Shown here piece by piece: positions 41,196 through 50,655 of a stretch of 64,000 nt of DNA. Source of the DNA: DAIDKA01 sp963726995 (lineage in GTDB: Bacteria; Pseudomonadota; Gammaproteobacteria; Steroidobacterales; Steroidobacteraceae); assembly GCA_963726995.1 (NCBI GenBank), contig CAVSEP010000004.1, positions 496,001-560,000 on the forward strand, in the 5' to 3' direction. A program made the translations under genes and the position numbers. Numbering within the stretch: the first letter of the stretch is position 1; every line of letters starts with the position of its first letter. The notes under the pieces are model-generated. The model did not search any database and was not told the origin of the DNA. It saw nothing but the letters and a program-made list of their open reading frames with translations.

Positions 41196-43703
41196 ATGCA
41201 CCACACGCTAACTCAGGGCGAACATCGCGTGCGCCCATCGGCCGTACTTTGCACGGCGGCACTCACTGCAACGTTGATGTGGGCGCACACCGCATTGGCG
41301 GCTGGCGCCGCAACAACCCCAGAGCCTGCATCGACCGCAGAGCCCGCATCGACCGATACCGGCGCCCTCGAAGAAGTCATCGTCACGGCGCAGTTCCGCT
41401 CCGAGAACCTGCAGAGCACGCCGCTTGCCATAACAGCCGTCTCCGGCGCGCAACTTGAAGCGCAGGGGCTGGCGAATGTGGCTGATCTTGGAAACATTAT
41501 TCCCAACGCCAATATCCGCCCCAATCCGGGCGCGGGGCCAAGCCCGCAGATCGGCATGCGCGGCGTGAACACGAGCGAGTTCATCTACACAACCGAGCCG
41601 GGCGTCGCGGTGTATGTCGATGACGTTTATCACGGCACCCTGACCGGATCGGCCATGGACCTGCTGGATCTGGACCGCGTAGAAGTGCTGCGCGGTCCGC
41701 AGGGCACGCTGTTTGGAAAGAACGCCCTCGGGGGCGCCATTCGACTGATCTCGAAAGAGGCGAAAGGCGACAACACGGGGTACATCGAGGCGACCTACGG
41801 TACATCCCGACGGATGGACCTGAAGGCGGGCTTTGACATGGCGATCTTCAACAACCTCTTCATGCGTGTGACGGGGGTTTCCAAGCACATTGATGGCTAC
41901 GGAAAAACCCTGGACTTCACGTGTCAGATGCAGGCCAATGGCACGCCGGCGCTGGCCGGCAACTATCCGAGCGAAGTGCCGTCAAACCGGGAAACGGAGG
42001 GCAACTGCACGACAGGCCAGACCGGTGGGTCGGAGAGTCAGGCGGTCAAGGCAATGTTGCGCTACCTCGCCTCGAGTGACTTGGAGTTCAATTTCAGCGC
42101 GGACTATTCTCACACCGATGCCCAGCCGGGCGTACAGACCTTGTTGCGCGGCATCCAGAGCACCGGCCTGGATCTGCTGTACAACAACCTCTTCGTGCAG
42201 CCTAAGTTCGGTATTCGCTACGACGACAACCGCTTCGTCACAGGCAATCCCTTCACGAGCTATCAGACGTGGACCGACCTGGCATCCGGCGCGACCTTGC
42301 CGCGGGATCAGGTGACCAATACCTGGAGCGAGTCCGCGAAGGTGGACTACAAGATCACCGACAGCATCCAGGCGAAGATCATTGGTGCACATCGCGGCTA
42401 CCAAAGTGACTGGGCGGAACCACCGCTGAGTCCGCTGTCCGGCATCGGGCAAACGTACAATCTTCAGAGTCACGAACAGAATTCGGTCGAGTTGAGGCTC
42501 ACTGGTGACCTGTTCAGCAAGCGTGTCGAATGGACCACGGGCGGATTCTACTTCGACTCGAAGTCCGCCCTGGGCGGCCATGTGTGGTTTGGTCCACTGG
42601 CTTTCCTGGGGATAATCCCCAACTTCGACCAGAACGATCACTTCACGACGAAGAGCAAATCGGGCTTCGCGCACGCCTCGTGGAAGGTCACGGATGCGTT
42701 CACGTTGACGGGCGGCGTGCGTGAAACCAGCGAAAGCAAGACATTCGCGTTCGACCATACAAATTACCTGACGATTCCTATCCCACTGCAGTATGGCAAC
42801 TCGCACTTCGACTGGAAGATCAACGGCGACTACCAGCTGACCGATGGCATCATGGTCTATGCGATGGCATCGACCGGCTTCCGCTCGGATGGCGCACAGC
42901 CGCGGCCGTGGGCACCCAATCAGCTGCTGCCAGTGCCAATGGAGCAGATCACGGCCTACGAGGTTGGCGCCAAGACTGACTGGCTCGACCGGCGGCTGCG
43001 TGCGAACCTATCCGTGTTCCTCAATGACTACAGCCCGCGTGTTCAGAACGAATTCGGGTATTCCTGTAGTCCGACCGCTGCGAATCCGGGGCCGTTTGTT
43101 CCCTTCGGTACGCCCGCCTGTCCGGCAGGGACGCAACTTGCCGGCCAGCCGCCCGGCAATGGCGGTGTGTTCTGGTTCTACTACTTCAGCGCGCCGGGTA
43201 AGGCCGAGGGAGCGGAGCTGGAGATCACGGCCGAACCGATCCGCAATCTCAAGATCAATGCGTCGTCCGCGTTCTACGAATACATCAGCAGCGAATCACC
43301 GGGCCAGGACGGCTACGAGGATCCGAGTACCCGGGAACAGCCGCGCGTCACCTTCGACCTGGGAGCGCAGTACACCATCAACCTCGGAGACTTCGGTGCA
43401 CTGACCCCGCGCATGGACATGTTCTATCAGAGTCAGCGCACCAACGGCGGCACGCTCGGCCTGCCGGAGACCTCCTACACAACCATACCGGGCTATACGC
43501 TGGTCAATGCGCGGATCGCGTTCGAATCGAACGACGGAAAGTGGACCGCGGCGGTGGGTGCGGAGAATCTGTTGAACAAGTTCTACTGGTACCAGCTGGC
43601 GCCGGATCACACCAACGACGGCACCAACTCCCTGGTCTACAACCGCATCGGTTCGCCGGGCAGGCCGAGGGAAATTGCCTTCACTTTGGAGCGCAAGTTC
43701 TGA
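41196..43703 (+). CDS. TonB-dependent outer-membrane receptor, probably sugar-regulated
   Basis: An 835-residue receptor from the ATG at 41196 (AGGGGG upstream). It has a signal peptide (LCTAALTATLMWAHTALAAG), a Pro/Ala/Thr linker, LEEVIVTAQFR, plug motifs (VEVLRGPQGTLFGKNALGGA) and a barrel ending in AFTLERKF. Closely related to the receptor at 36884, it is an intragenomic paralogue. The LacI-type operator pair upstream suggests induction by a sugar, which fits the carbohydrate genes downstream. A strong hairpin terminator follows at 43735. Confidence 0.9.
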   Translation: MHHTLTQGEHRVRPSAVLCTAALTATLMWAHTALAAGAATTPEPASTAEPASTDTGALEEVIVTAQFRSENLQSTPLAITAVSGAQLEAQGLANVADLGNIIPNANIRPNPGAGPSPQIGMRGVNTSEFIYTTEPGVAVYVDDVYHGTLTGSAMDLLDLDRVEVLRGPQGTLFGKNALGGAIRLISKEAKGDNTGYIEATYGTSRRMDLKAGFDMAIFNNLFMRVTGVSKHIDGYGKTLDFTCQMQANGTPALAGNYPSEVPSNRETEGNCTTGQTGGSESQAVKAMLRYLASSDLEFNFSADYSHTDAQPGVQTLLRGIQSTGLDLLYNNLFVQPKFGIRYDDNRFVTGNPFTSYQTWTDLASGATLPRDQVTNTWSESAKVDYKITDSIQAKIIGAHRGYQSDWAEPPLSPLSGIGQTYNLQSHEQNSVELRLTGDLFSKRVEWTTGGFYFDSKSALGGHVWFGPLAFLGIIPNFDQNDHFTTKSKSGFAHASWKVTDAFTLTGGVRETSESKTFAFDHTNYLTIPIPLQYGNSHFDWKINGDYQLTDGIMVYAMASTGFRSDGAQPRPWAPNQLLPVPMEQITAYEVGAKTDWLDRRLRANLSVFLNDYSPRVQNEFGYSCSPTAANPGPFVPFGTPACPAGTQLAGQPPGNGGVFWFYYFSAPGKAEGAELEITAEPIRNLKINASSAFYEYISSESPGQDGYEDPSTREQPRVTFDLGAQYTINLGDFGALTPRMDMFYQSQRTNGGTLGLPETSYTTIPGYTLVNARIAFESNDGKWTAAVGAENLLNKFYWYQLAPDHTNDGTNSLVYNRIGSPGRPREIAFTLERKF

Positions 43704-43734
43704 CAGCTGCAATCCAGTAATGCCGACGACCTTG

Positions 43735-43760
43735 GGGGCGTGGAGTTGACTCCACGCCCC
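43735..43760 (+). terminator. strong intrinsic hairpin after the receptor at 41196
   Basis: GGGGCGTGGAG - TTGA - CTCCACGCCCC is a perfect 11-bp stem with a 4-base loop, followed by TTGTC. It lies 31 bases after the stop at 43703. Confidence 0.7.
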
Positions 43761-43962
43761 TTGTCAATGGCGAGCAGCATCGCGCTATAAGGAAGACACA
43801 TCACCCTGGTGTACAGTACCCTCCTTGTCCATTGCGGACGGAGCGACCCAGGGGAATGTGCGTGCGCAGGGCAATGACGGTTCAATTCGCCACCAGGTGC
43901 GCGGCTGTGACGCACGGCCCCGCGCCCTGCCTGCCAGGTGGCGTCTCGCTGAGGTGGCGGCG

Positions 43963-44841
43963 ATGATCTTCGTGTCGGGTGCGAATGGCCAATTTGCGCG
44001 CGCCGTCATCCGAAACGTGCTTGCGGCAAACCGCGGCCCCTCTTTGGTCGTGGGCACGCGGGACGTGCAGTCTGGGTTCGCCAAGGAACTCGCCGAGTTG
44101 GGCGTGCGCGTCAGGCAGGCGGACTTCCGCCGTACCGACGTCATGCGCCAGGCTCTCGACGGCGTCGAGAAGGCGCTGTTCATCCCGAGCTTCGATACCA
44201 ATGACCTGCGCCTGCAGCAGAATCTCAACTGGATCGAGGCCGCCCGAGACAGCGGCGTGAAACACGTGGTTTATGCGAGCTTCCTGCGGGCCGACTCGAA
44301 GCTCGTGGAACACAGCCGCCTGGTGCACTACCCGACTGAGCAGGCCATTCGGGATTCCGGCCTGGCGTTCACTGTGCTACGTCACGCGCTGTACGCCGAA
44401 ACCTTGGTCGGCGATCTACGCGACACGCTGGCCTCCGGCCTGCTGCGCCGTCCCGGCGGTGGCGCTCGCTGTGCTTACGTGGCACGCGCCGACCTGGGCA
44501 TATCTGCAGCGCAGATCCTGCTGCGAAGCGAGCCGTCCGGCCGTATATACAACGAGACGATGGAGCAGTCCTGGTCCGGACAAGACATTGCGACGCTGAT
44601 GTCCGAGGTCTTCGCCAAACCTGTGCGCTTCGAGACGGTGCCGGCGGCGGACTGGCCCCGCTACATGACGGAGAACTGGGGCGTACCGCCCGAACTGTCC
44701 AAGAGCGTGCTCGGGACGGCGCAGGCGATCGAGCAGGGCGAGTTCGACGTGGTGAGTGGGGACTATCGGCAGATCACGGGGCGCGCGGCACGGTCGCTTC
44801 GGGAGTTCCTGGAGGCCGTGCGCGATGCTCCTGCGGCATAA
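43963..44841 (+). CDS. NmrA-like NAD(P)H-binding protein / quinone oxidoreductase (QorB-like)
   Basis: A 292-residue Rossmann-fold protein. The ATG at 43963, after GAGGTGG, places the nucleotide-binding motif at the N terminus (MIFVSGANGQFARAVI, G-x-N/T-G-x2-A variant). GVRVRQADFRRTDVMRQALD and ALFIPSFDTNDLRLQQNLNW match NmrA/QorB-type atypical short-chain reductases; SGVKHVVYASFLRADSKL occupies the Ser/Thr region. The frame extends upstream to 43825 but without a credible start. A role in the adjacent sugar pathway is possible but not shown. It precedes the kinase gene by 18 bases. Confidence 0.82.
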   Translation: MIFVSGANGQFARAVIRNVLAANRGPSLVVGTRDVQSGFAKELAELGVRVRQADFRRTDVMRQALDGVEKALFIPSFDTNDLRLQQNLNWIEAARDSGVKHVVYASFLRADSKLVEHSRLVHYPTEQAIRDSGLAFTVLRHALYAETLVGDLRDTLASGLLRRPGGGARCAYVARADLGISAAQILLRSEPSGRIYNETMEQSWSGQDIATLMSEVFAKPVRFETVPAADWPRYMTENWGVPPELSKSVLGTAQAIEQGEFDVVSGDYRQITGRAARSLREFLEAVRDAPAA

Positions 44842-44859
44842 CGTTGCCGAACTATTGGT

Positions 44860-45819
44860 GTGGTATTCGCCGTTCGCGACGTGAGCGCCCCCTTACCGGC
44901 ATTGATAGGCATTGATTGGGGCAACACGCGACTGCGCGCCTTCCTGTTTGGTGCCGATGGGACCGTGCAGCAAACGCGTGAAAGCGACCGCGGCATCGCC
45001 ACGATAGGCGATGGCAGTTTCGACCGGATTCTGACCTCACTGCTGCAAGGATGGCCGATCGGAGTGCCCATTCTCATGTGCGGCATGGTGGGCAGTCGGC
45101 ATGGTTGGTTGGAGGTGCCCTATCTTCCCTGCCCGGTGAGACTCCAGGACCTAAGTCAATCTTTTGGCAGCGTAGAAACGGCCGTTGGCCCGGCCTGGAT
45201 CCTCGGCGGCCTCGCAACGACGATCGACAGCGGTAACCGGGCGGGCCGCAAGGGCGGCACCTTGCATGATGTGATGCGCGGCGAGGAGACTCAGATCGCG
45301 GCGGTCGCACCGCCCACCGGCGAGCTGCTCGCCGTCACTCCTGGCACCCACAGTAAATGGGTCTGGGTAAAGGACGCAGTTGTACAGAAATTTCGCACTT
45401 ATATGACGGGCGAGATGTATGCGGTATTGCGAAATCATTCAATTCTCGGGAAGCTGATGCAGGAGCCGGAGGCGCGTTTCACGGACGCCGGCTTCATTGA
45501 CGGAGTCCATGCGGCACTCGAGGATCAGGACCTCCTGCATTGCCTTTTCAACGTTCGCACTCAGGCGCTGTTCAACCGGATGCCTCCGTCGACCCTTTCC
45601 TCCTACCTGTCCGGCATCTTGATTGGCGCCGAAGTCGCGGCGGGGCTGAGGTGGCAGGCAGCCGACTCTGTCGTGATCATTGCCTCCCCGGAACTTCGTC
45701 ATCGGTATCACCTGGCCATGAAGGAGGCGGGGATGAGCAAGGTCGCGCTCATGGATGGAAATGAGGCCGTGGCGCGCGGGCTGTGGCGGCTCGGGCAGCA
45801 GCGGGGACTCGCCGGATGA
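44860..45819 (+). CDS. dgoK: 2-dehydro-3-deoxygalactonokinase
   Basis: A 319-residue kinase of the DgoK family: IGIDWGNTRLRAFLFGADGT (phosphate-binding N-terminal motif), VPILMCGMVGSRHGW (the 'l.GMvgsr.Gw' signature), DVMRGEETQIAA and VTPGTHSKWVWV, which are hallmark DgoK segments. It phosphorylates 2-dehydro-3-deoxy-D-galactonate at C6 in the De Ley-Doudoroff pathway. The start is GTG 44860, or GTG 44881; neither has a clear ribosome site. Its stop overlaps the aldolase start by 4 bases (ATGA), so the next enzyme of the pathway is translationally coupled. Confidence 0.9.
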   Translation: MVFAVRDVSAPLPALIGIDWGNTRLRAFLFGADGTVQQTRESDRGIATIGDGSFDRILTSLLQGWPIGVPILMCGMVGSRHGWLEVPYLPCPVRLQDLSQSFGSVETAVGPAWILGGLATTIDSGNRAGRKGGTLHDVMRGEETQIAAVAPPTGELLAVTPGTHSKWVWVKDAVVQKFRTYMTGEMYAVLRNHSILGKLMQEPEARFTDAGFIDGVHAALEDQDLLHCLFNVRTQALFNRMPPSTLSSYLSGILIGAEVAAGLRWQAADSVVIIASPELRHRYHLAMKEAGMSKVALMDGNEAVARGLWRLGQQRGLAG

Positions 45820-46469
45820 CTCCTGCACTCGATGCGCCGTGGCGCCGGCTTCTTCGCGATCTGCCGCTGATCGGCATTTTGCGCGGCATTCAGCCGAGTG
45901 AGGCCATCGAGGTGGCGCAGGCGCTGCGCTCGGCAGGCTTTGTGTGCGTGGAGGTACCGCTCAATTCCCCGGCGGCGCTGGAGAGCATCCGCAAGATTCG
46001 CGAGCGCTTTGACGGCGAGCTGCTGGTCGGGGCGGGCACAGTCCTGACGGTGGGCGAGGTGGCCGCCGCTTTTGGAGCGGGCGCCCAGCTTGCGGTTTCC
46101 CCGAATACCAGCCCGGAGGTCATCCGGGCGGTCACGAGCTCCGGGATGATTTCGATACCCGGATTCGCCACTCCCACCGAGGCTTTCGCAGCACTGGAGG
46201 CGGGGGCCGATGCACTGAAGCTGTTTCCCGCCGAAAACGCACCGCCTGCCGTTCTAAGCGCCCTGAAGGCAGTGCTGCCCCCGGCCGTGCCCATCATTCC
46301 GGTGGGCGGCATTTCGGGCGCGAATATGGCGGCCTATCTGGCTGGTGGCGCCGCAGGCTTCGGTATCGGTTCATCGGTGTACAAGCCGGGAGCGAGTGCC
46401 GAAGCGGTGCACCGACGCGCCGCGGAACTGGTGGCCGCTTGGCGTGCATGCAGATCGCGCGCCATCTGA
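45816..46469 (+). CDS. dgoA: 2-dehydro-3-deoxy-6-phosphogalactonate aldolase
   Basis: A 217-residue class I aldolase of the KDPG/KDPGal type. The Schiff-base lysine is K135 in ADALKLFPAE, and the catalytic Glu46 lies in CVEVPLNSP; GAGTVLTVGEVAAAFGAGAQ and VGGISGANMAAYLAGGAAGF are phosphate-binding signatures. PLNSP after the Glu is typical of the DgoA subgroup rather than Eda. It cleaves KDPGal to pyruvate and glyceraldehyde 3-phosphate. The ATG at 45816 overlaps the dgoK stop. With dgoK it gives complete lower galactonate catabolism; a galactose dehydrogenase is not seen. Confidence 0.9.
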   Translation: MTPALDAPWRRLLRDLPLIGILRGIQPSEAIEVAQALRSAGFVCVEVPLNSPAALESIRKIRERFDGELLVGAGTVLTVGEVAAAFGAGAQLAVSPNTSPEVIRAVTSSGMISIPGFATPTEAFAALEAGADALKLFPAENAPPAVLSALKAVLPPAVPIIPVGGISGANMAAYLAGGAAGFGIGSSVYKPGASAEAVHRRAAELVAAWRACRSRAI

Positions 46470-46660
46470 TTGATAGCGAGGATGTCCCGGTCGGCGCTCA
46501 GCGCGCTCGAGATCCCGGCGGGACAATCGATGGGGCGGCATTCAACCCAGCGGCCAGGCCGGTGCGTGGAGCCGCTGCGGCGCTGGACGACTGCGTTCAT
46601 TCACCGCAAAATGCTCGAATATAGGGACCAAATGCGCGATTGTGCACTCTGCGAGGCGCC

Positions 46661-48331
46661 ATGAAACCGGATACGAATCGCACCGAAATTGACCGTGAGT
46701 CCATCGATCGGCGCACCGCCCTGAAAGGTATTGCCGGCAGTACGGCCTTGGCGGCAGGGCTCTGCGGCCGCAGCGCCTGGGCGATGACGGCACCGGTTGT
46801 CGCAACCGCCAATGGCAAGGTCAGAGGCACGAGCGCGGACGGTATTCATGTCTTCAAGGGGGTGCGGTACGGCGCGCCGACCGGGGGCGCCAATCGGTTC
46901 ATGCCGCCCCGGAAGCCCGAGCCGTGGGCCGGCGTCCGTGATGCACTGCATTACGGCAACAGCGCCCCCCAATCCAACCCGAATGCCAAGGGGGGTGCCG
47001 GTGCGCTGTTCGCTCCCGTGGGGGGCGATGAAAAGAGCCCGGAGAGTGAGGACTGTCTGTTCCTCAATGTGTGGACGCCGGGTGTGAATGATGGTGGCCA
47101 GCGCCCGGTGATGGTGTGGCTGCATGGCGGCGGCTTCCTGTCCGGGTCCGGTTCGGACAAGTTGATCGCAGGCGAGAATCTATCGCGCCGCGGTAATGTG
47201 GTGGTGGTGACGCTGAACCATCGCCTGAATGCGTTCGGCTTCAGTCACTTCGGTGACATCGGCGGCCCCGAATACGCACTGTCCGGCAACGCCGGCATGC
47301 TGGACATCATCGAGGCATTGAAGTGGATCCGCGACAATGTGGATCGCTTTGGTGGCGATCCCAAGCGCGTGATGATCTTCGGCGAATCCGGCGGCGGCCA
47401 AAAGGTGTCGATGCTGATGGGGTGCCCGCTGGCCAAGGGCCTGTTCCATCGCGCCGCAATCGAAAGCGGGCCGGGCATCAAAATGCTCGAGCGGGACAAG
47501 GCCACACACGTTTCGCAAGTCTACCTGCAGGAGCTGGGTCTGGCGCCGGCACAGCTGCCGGACATCCAGAAGATGTCCACCGAACGCCTGCTCGCGGCAT
47601 TCTTTCCCGCCATGGCGAAGACCGGCGGCATCACTGCCGGGCTTATTGATAATTTTTCGCCCGTCATCGATCCGGTGGTCCTGCCACAGCACCCCTTTTC
47701 CCCGACCGCCGCGCCCCACGCGGCCCATGTGCCGCTCATCATCGGGTGGAACCGAACGGAAATGACCTTGTTTGCCGATCCGGCGGCATTCACTCTGGAT
47801 GAGGCGCAGATGACCCAGCGCGTCACCGCAATCCACGGTGCCTCTGCCGCGCACATCATCAAGACCTACCGGGAAAAGTATCCGCAACTGTCCGTGCCGG
47901 ATCTGCATTTTCTCATCTGGTCCGATTATCCGACCATGCTGTTCGAAAACCGGATCGCCGAGCGCCGCGCGGCGCAAAACCAGGCGGCGACCTACCTGTA
48001 TCGGTTCGACTGGCGCTCCCCGGTGCAGGCAGGCAAGTACCACACGCCGCACACCATGGAAATCCCCTTCGTATTCGACAACACCAAGGTCATGGCAAGC
48101 ATGACAGGTGCGACGGCTGAGGCGGCCAAGCTGGCGGAACAGGTCAGCGATGCGTGGATTGCCCTGGCCACCACCGGCGACCCGAACTCCTCCAAGGCGG
48201 GTCTTCCACATTGGAGGCCGTATTCACCGAGCGAGCGATCAACTTTGCTGATCGACTCCCAAAGCCGCCTGGCCGCCGATCCGGAGCGTGAAGAGCGCGA
48301 GCTTTTCTACCAGTTGTACCCGAATATTTGA
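46661..48331 (+). CDS. Tat-exported type-B carboxylesterase
   Basis: A 556-residue carboxylesterase. The ATG at 46661 follows GAGG, and IDRRTALKGIAGSTALAAGL is a twin-arginine-type signal. Signatures: GIHVFKGVRYGAP, EDCLFLNVWTP, MVWLHGGGFLSGSGS (oxyanion hole), the nucleophile Ser243 in MIFGESGGGQKVSMLMG and YHTPHTMEIPFVFDN with the catalytic His. It is a distant paralogue of the enzyme at 35140. Standing between dgoA and the GntR regulator, it probably deacylates or deferuloylates sugar-containing esters in the periplasm. The 191-base gap after dgoA holds no recognisable gene; a -10-like AATATAGG lies about 40 bases upstream of the ATG. Confidence 0.87.
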   Translation: MKPDTNRTEIDRESIDRRTALKGIAGSTALAAGLCGRSAWAMTAPVVATANGKVRGTSADGIHVFKGVRYGAPTGGANRFMPPRKPEPWAGVRDALHYGNSAPQSNPNAKGGAGALFAPVGGDEKSPESEDCLFLNVWTPGVNDGGQRPVMVWLHGGGFLSGSGSDKLIAGENLSRRGNVVVVTLNHRLNAFGFSHFGDIGGPEYALSGNAGMLDIIEALKWIRDNVDRFGGDPKRVMIFGESGGGQKVSMLMGCPLAKGLFHRAAIESGPGIKMLERDKATHVSQVYLQELGLAPAQLPDIQKMSTERLLAAFFPAMAKTGGITAGLIDNFSPVIDPVVLPQHPFSPTAAPHAAHVPLIIGWNRTEMTLFADPAAFTLDEAQMTQRVTAIHGASAAHIIKTYREKYPQLSVPDLHFLIWSDYPTMLFENRIAERRAAQNQAATYLYRFDWRSPVQAGKYHTPHTMEIPFVFDNTKVMASMTGATAEAAKLAEQVSDAWIALATTGDPNSSKAGLPHWRPYSPSERSTLLIDSQSRLAADPEREERELFYQLYPNI

Positions 48332-48384
48332 CGATGCAGGCATGAACGTTGCATTTGGCGGCGAAGCTCGCTACAAGAGGGGGG

Positions 48385-49175
48385 ATGGCAAAGCGCGCGA
48401 CGAAGACATCGGCTCCAAGGAGTGGCCATTCAAAATCCAAGCGCACTCCGCGCGCCTCTCCCAATCGATCCTTGCGTATCCACGGCACCATTGCCCGGCA
48501 GCTGGGTATCGCCATTATTTCCGGACGCTACGCGCCCGGAGACATCCTGGAGGGGGAAGTCGTCTCCAGCGACAGCTCTCCGTTTCGCGAACGGCCTATC
48601 GCGAGGCGCTGCGTATCCTGGCCGCCAAGGGGCTGATCGATGCGCGACCGAAGATCGGCACGCGCATCAATCCGCGCTCGCGGTGGAATTTCCTCGATAC
48701 CGATGTACTGGAATGGATTTTCGACACCGAGCCCGACTCCCGCACGCTCAATGCGCTGTTCGAACTGCGGGATCTGGTGGAGCCGGCCGCCGCGGCGCTG
48801 GCGGCCAGCCGGCGCACTGCCGCGCAGCTGGCGGCCATGCGGGATGCCCTGGAGAACATGCGCGTTCATACCTTGGCGAGCGAAGCGGGCCAGAATGCGG
48901 ACCTGGCCTTTCATGCAACGCTGCTGCAGGCCACGCACAATCCGTTTCTGGTCTCACTCGCCACCAGCGTGGGCGCGGCGATCCATATCACGACGGTGTT
49001 CAAACAGCGCCACCAACCGCTGCGACGCAATCCCATGCCCGATCATGACCGGGTGTATGAGGCGATCGCGATGCAGGAACCCGCCCGAGCCCGCGCCGCG
49101 ATGCGAGGGCTGATCCGCCTGGCGCGAATCGATACGGCCTCGGAAACCCGGCGACGACCAAAACGGGCCGGCTAG
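48385..49175 (+). pseudogene. FadR-subfamily GntR regulator with a frameshift near 48573
   Basis: From the ATG at 48385 (GAGG upstream) one frame gives the first half of a GntR winged helix: IHGTIARQLGIAIISGRYAP then GDILEGEVVSSD. The rest appears one frame over: QLSVSRTAYREALRILAAKG, LIDARPKIGTRINPRSRWNF, then an FCD domain (ALFELRDLVEPAAAALAASR; metal-type His in HDRVYEA). One missing C at about 48573 (GACAG for GACCAG) would rejoin them into SSDQLSVSRTAYREAL, exactly the family pattern. Intact relatives (DgoR/UxuR-like) repress sugar-acid genes, so this is the best candidate to bind the GACAAAT dyads. If the shift is real, the regulon would be constitutive. Confidence 0.78.
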
Positions 49176-49179
49176 ATCC

Positions 49180-50655
49180 TCAAGGCTGGCAGCGAAAGCT
49201 GTCGGCGTTGTGCGGGTCACCCCCGACATAGCGGGCGATGTTAGGCGAGGCGCACAGCGGGCGGGTTTGCCCCGGAAAACTGTCACCGCGCGCGATGATG
49301 CGCTCGGGTGCGGCGCCGTTCTCCACCCAGGCCACAATGGCCGCCAGCATATCGAATTGATCCGTCGCCGGTCCTCCCGCGCAGTGCGTCATACCGGGAA
49401 TCATGAACAGCCGGGCCCAGTCCCTGACCGAGCCGGCGGCCGGAGTCTGCAGGCGCTCATACCAGGCCAGGGTATCCAGGGGAGACAGTCCCTGATCACT
49501 GAGTCCGTGGTAGAGCAGCAATTTACCGTGGCTCGCAAAGGTACCCAGATCGGTCGCATCCGCATCGACGATTTTGGAACTCTCCGCCGTGAGCGCGACA
49601 TCCTTGTCGAAGTCGAAGCCAAACACATTGAAGCTTGGATTGGCGGGCGTCATGGCCAGGTACCGCAAGGTATCGAAGCCGAGCGTGGCGTCGGCCGAGT
49701 TGGGGGTGCCATCCGTGGAGGTGCCCAGGTGCATGCGGTAATAGGCCGGATTGGAGATGCCGGCATCGTAGGGAAAGGCGGCATACAGCGGATGGCCTTG
49801 TGAATCATGTGGACCGCCCATCAGCGCCTTGAGCGCCGTGACCTGCGCGGCGCTCAGGCATTGCGGGGTCTTGCCCGCCGCGCAGGTGAGCACGGCGGGG
49901 TCAAAGGCACATCCCCGGAAATCGTTGATCATGCCATCCGCCAGGCCGTCGCGGGCGTCGCATTGCTTCAGGACCGCGGCGCTCACCAGTTGCAGATCCG
50001 CCGGCGAGAGGGCCTGGCTGATGATCGGCCGGCCGGCGGCGTCCTTGGGTGCGATGCGCGCCAGTACGATCTCGTTCCACGCCTCATCGATGTTGGTTCG
50101 GGTCAGGCGAAACGAAGGATCTCCGGCCACGATGCCGTCAAACTGCAACGGCAGGCGCTCGGCGGCCATCATCGCCTGGCGGCCCCCGTTGGAGCAGCCG
50201 ACAAAATAGGAGTGCTTGGGCGCGCTGCTGTAGAAGCGGCCGATGAGTTCCTTGGCCACCAGCGTCGTCTTGTCCAGAGCGTTATAGGCGTAGTCGAGCC
50301 GCGCCTGCTGGTCGAGCGCGAAATGAGGATCGATCGCCGAAGCGGCGCGGTGGCCGCCATCCGTAGACACCACCGCGAAGCCGCGACTGAGCGCGGAGGG
50401 AAAATGATTTCCGGAAACCAGGCCGTAGCTGGGCCCAAGGACCCCATCCAGACCTCCGCCGCCTTGAAACAGGAAGCGACCATTCCACTCAAGCGGCAGT
50501 CGCAACTCGATACCGATGCCTAGTCGCTGTCCGGCCGCCCCGGTGCGCGGCGCGAGCGTGCCGCGGAACAGGCAGTGCGCGGGCAAATCAACCGGCGCGG
50601 TGGCCCCCGGGCCGGTGTTGACGGCACCTGCGGGCACCAGGGCCGCCGTTTCCAC
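49180..50655 (-). CDS. tannase/feruloyl esterase family hydrolase (signal peptide in another frame)
   Basis: The open frame from GTG 50655 encodes 491 residues of a PF07519 enzyme: LPLEWNGRFLFQGGGGLDGV, HSYFVGCSNGGRQAMMAAER (nucleophile Ser beside its Cys), FDGIVAGDPSF and IPGMTHCAGGPATDQFDMLA (catalytic His beside the partner Cys). The true N terminus lies at the ATG 50785: MRNGTIAALCLAITLLGTAA is a clear signal peptide but in another frame, and the enzyme frame can be read upstream as ADPAARCAALRAPLIQGLVV. A one-base difference near 50725-50740 separates them. I take this as a frameshifted full gene, 49180-50785. It is the last gene of the minus-strand sugar operon and would remove ferulate or similar esters from arabinose residues. 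Confidence 0.82.
   Translation of the reverse strand: METAALVPAGAVNTGPGATAPVDLPAHCLFRGTLAPRTGAAGQRLGIGIELRLPLEWNGRFLFQGGGGLDGVLGPSYGLVSGNHFPSALSRGFAVVSTDGGHRAASAIDPHFALDQQARLDYAYNALDKTTLVAKELIGRFYSSAPKHSYFVGCSNGGRQAMMAAERLPLQFDGIVAGDPSFRLTRTNIDEAWNEIVLARIAPKDAAGRPIISQALSPADLQLVSAAVLKQCDARDGLADGMINDFRGCAFDPAVLTCAAGKTPQCLSAAQVTALKALMGGPHDSQGHPLYAAFPYDAGISNPAYYRMHLGTSTDGTPNSADATLGFDTLRYLAMTPANPSFNVFGFDFDKDVALTAESSKIVDADATDLGTFASHGKLLLYHGLSDQGLSPLDTLAWYERLQTPAAGSVRDWARLFMIPGMTHCAGGPATDQFDMLAAIVAWVENGAAPERIIARGDSFPGQTRPLCASPNIARYVGGDPHNADSFRCQP

Noticed and set aside
40836..41211. Possible small genes in the gap before the receptor at 41196
   Set aside because: No Shine-Dalgarno, no conserved motif, and LacI-type operators and the receptor leader fall within them.
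43825..43962. N-terminal extension of the NmrA-like protein
   Set aside because: The nucleotide-binding motif begins at the ATG 43963, which has its own ribosome site; the extension is not family-like.
44575..44590. GGTCCGGACAA as another FadR-type box
   Set aside because: Inside the coding region of the NmrA-like gene, without the TATA part or the GACAAAT extension.
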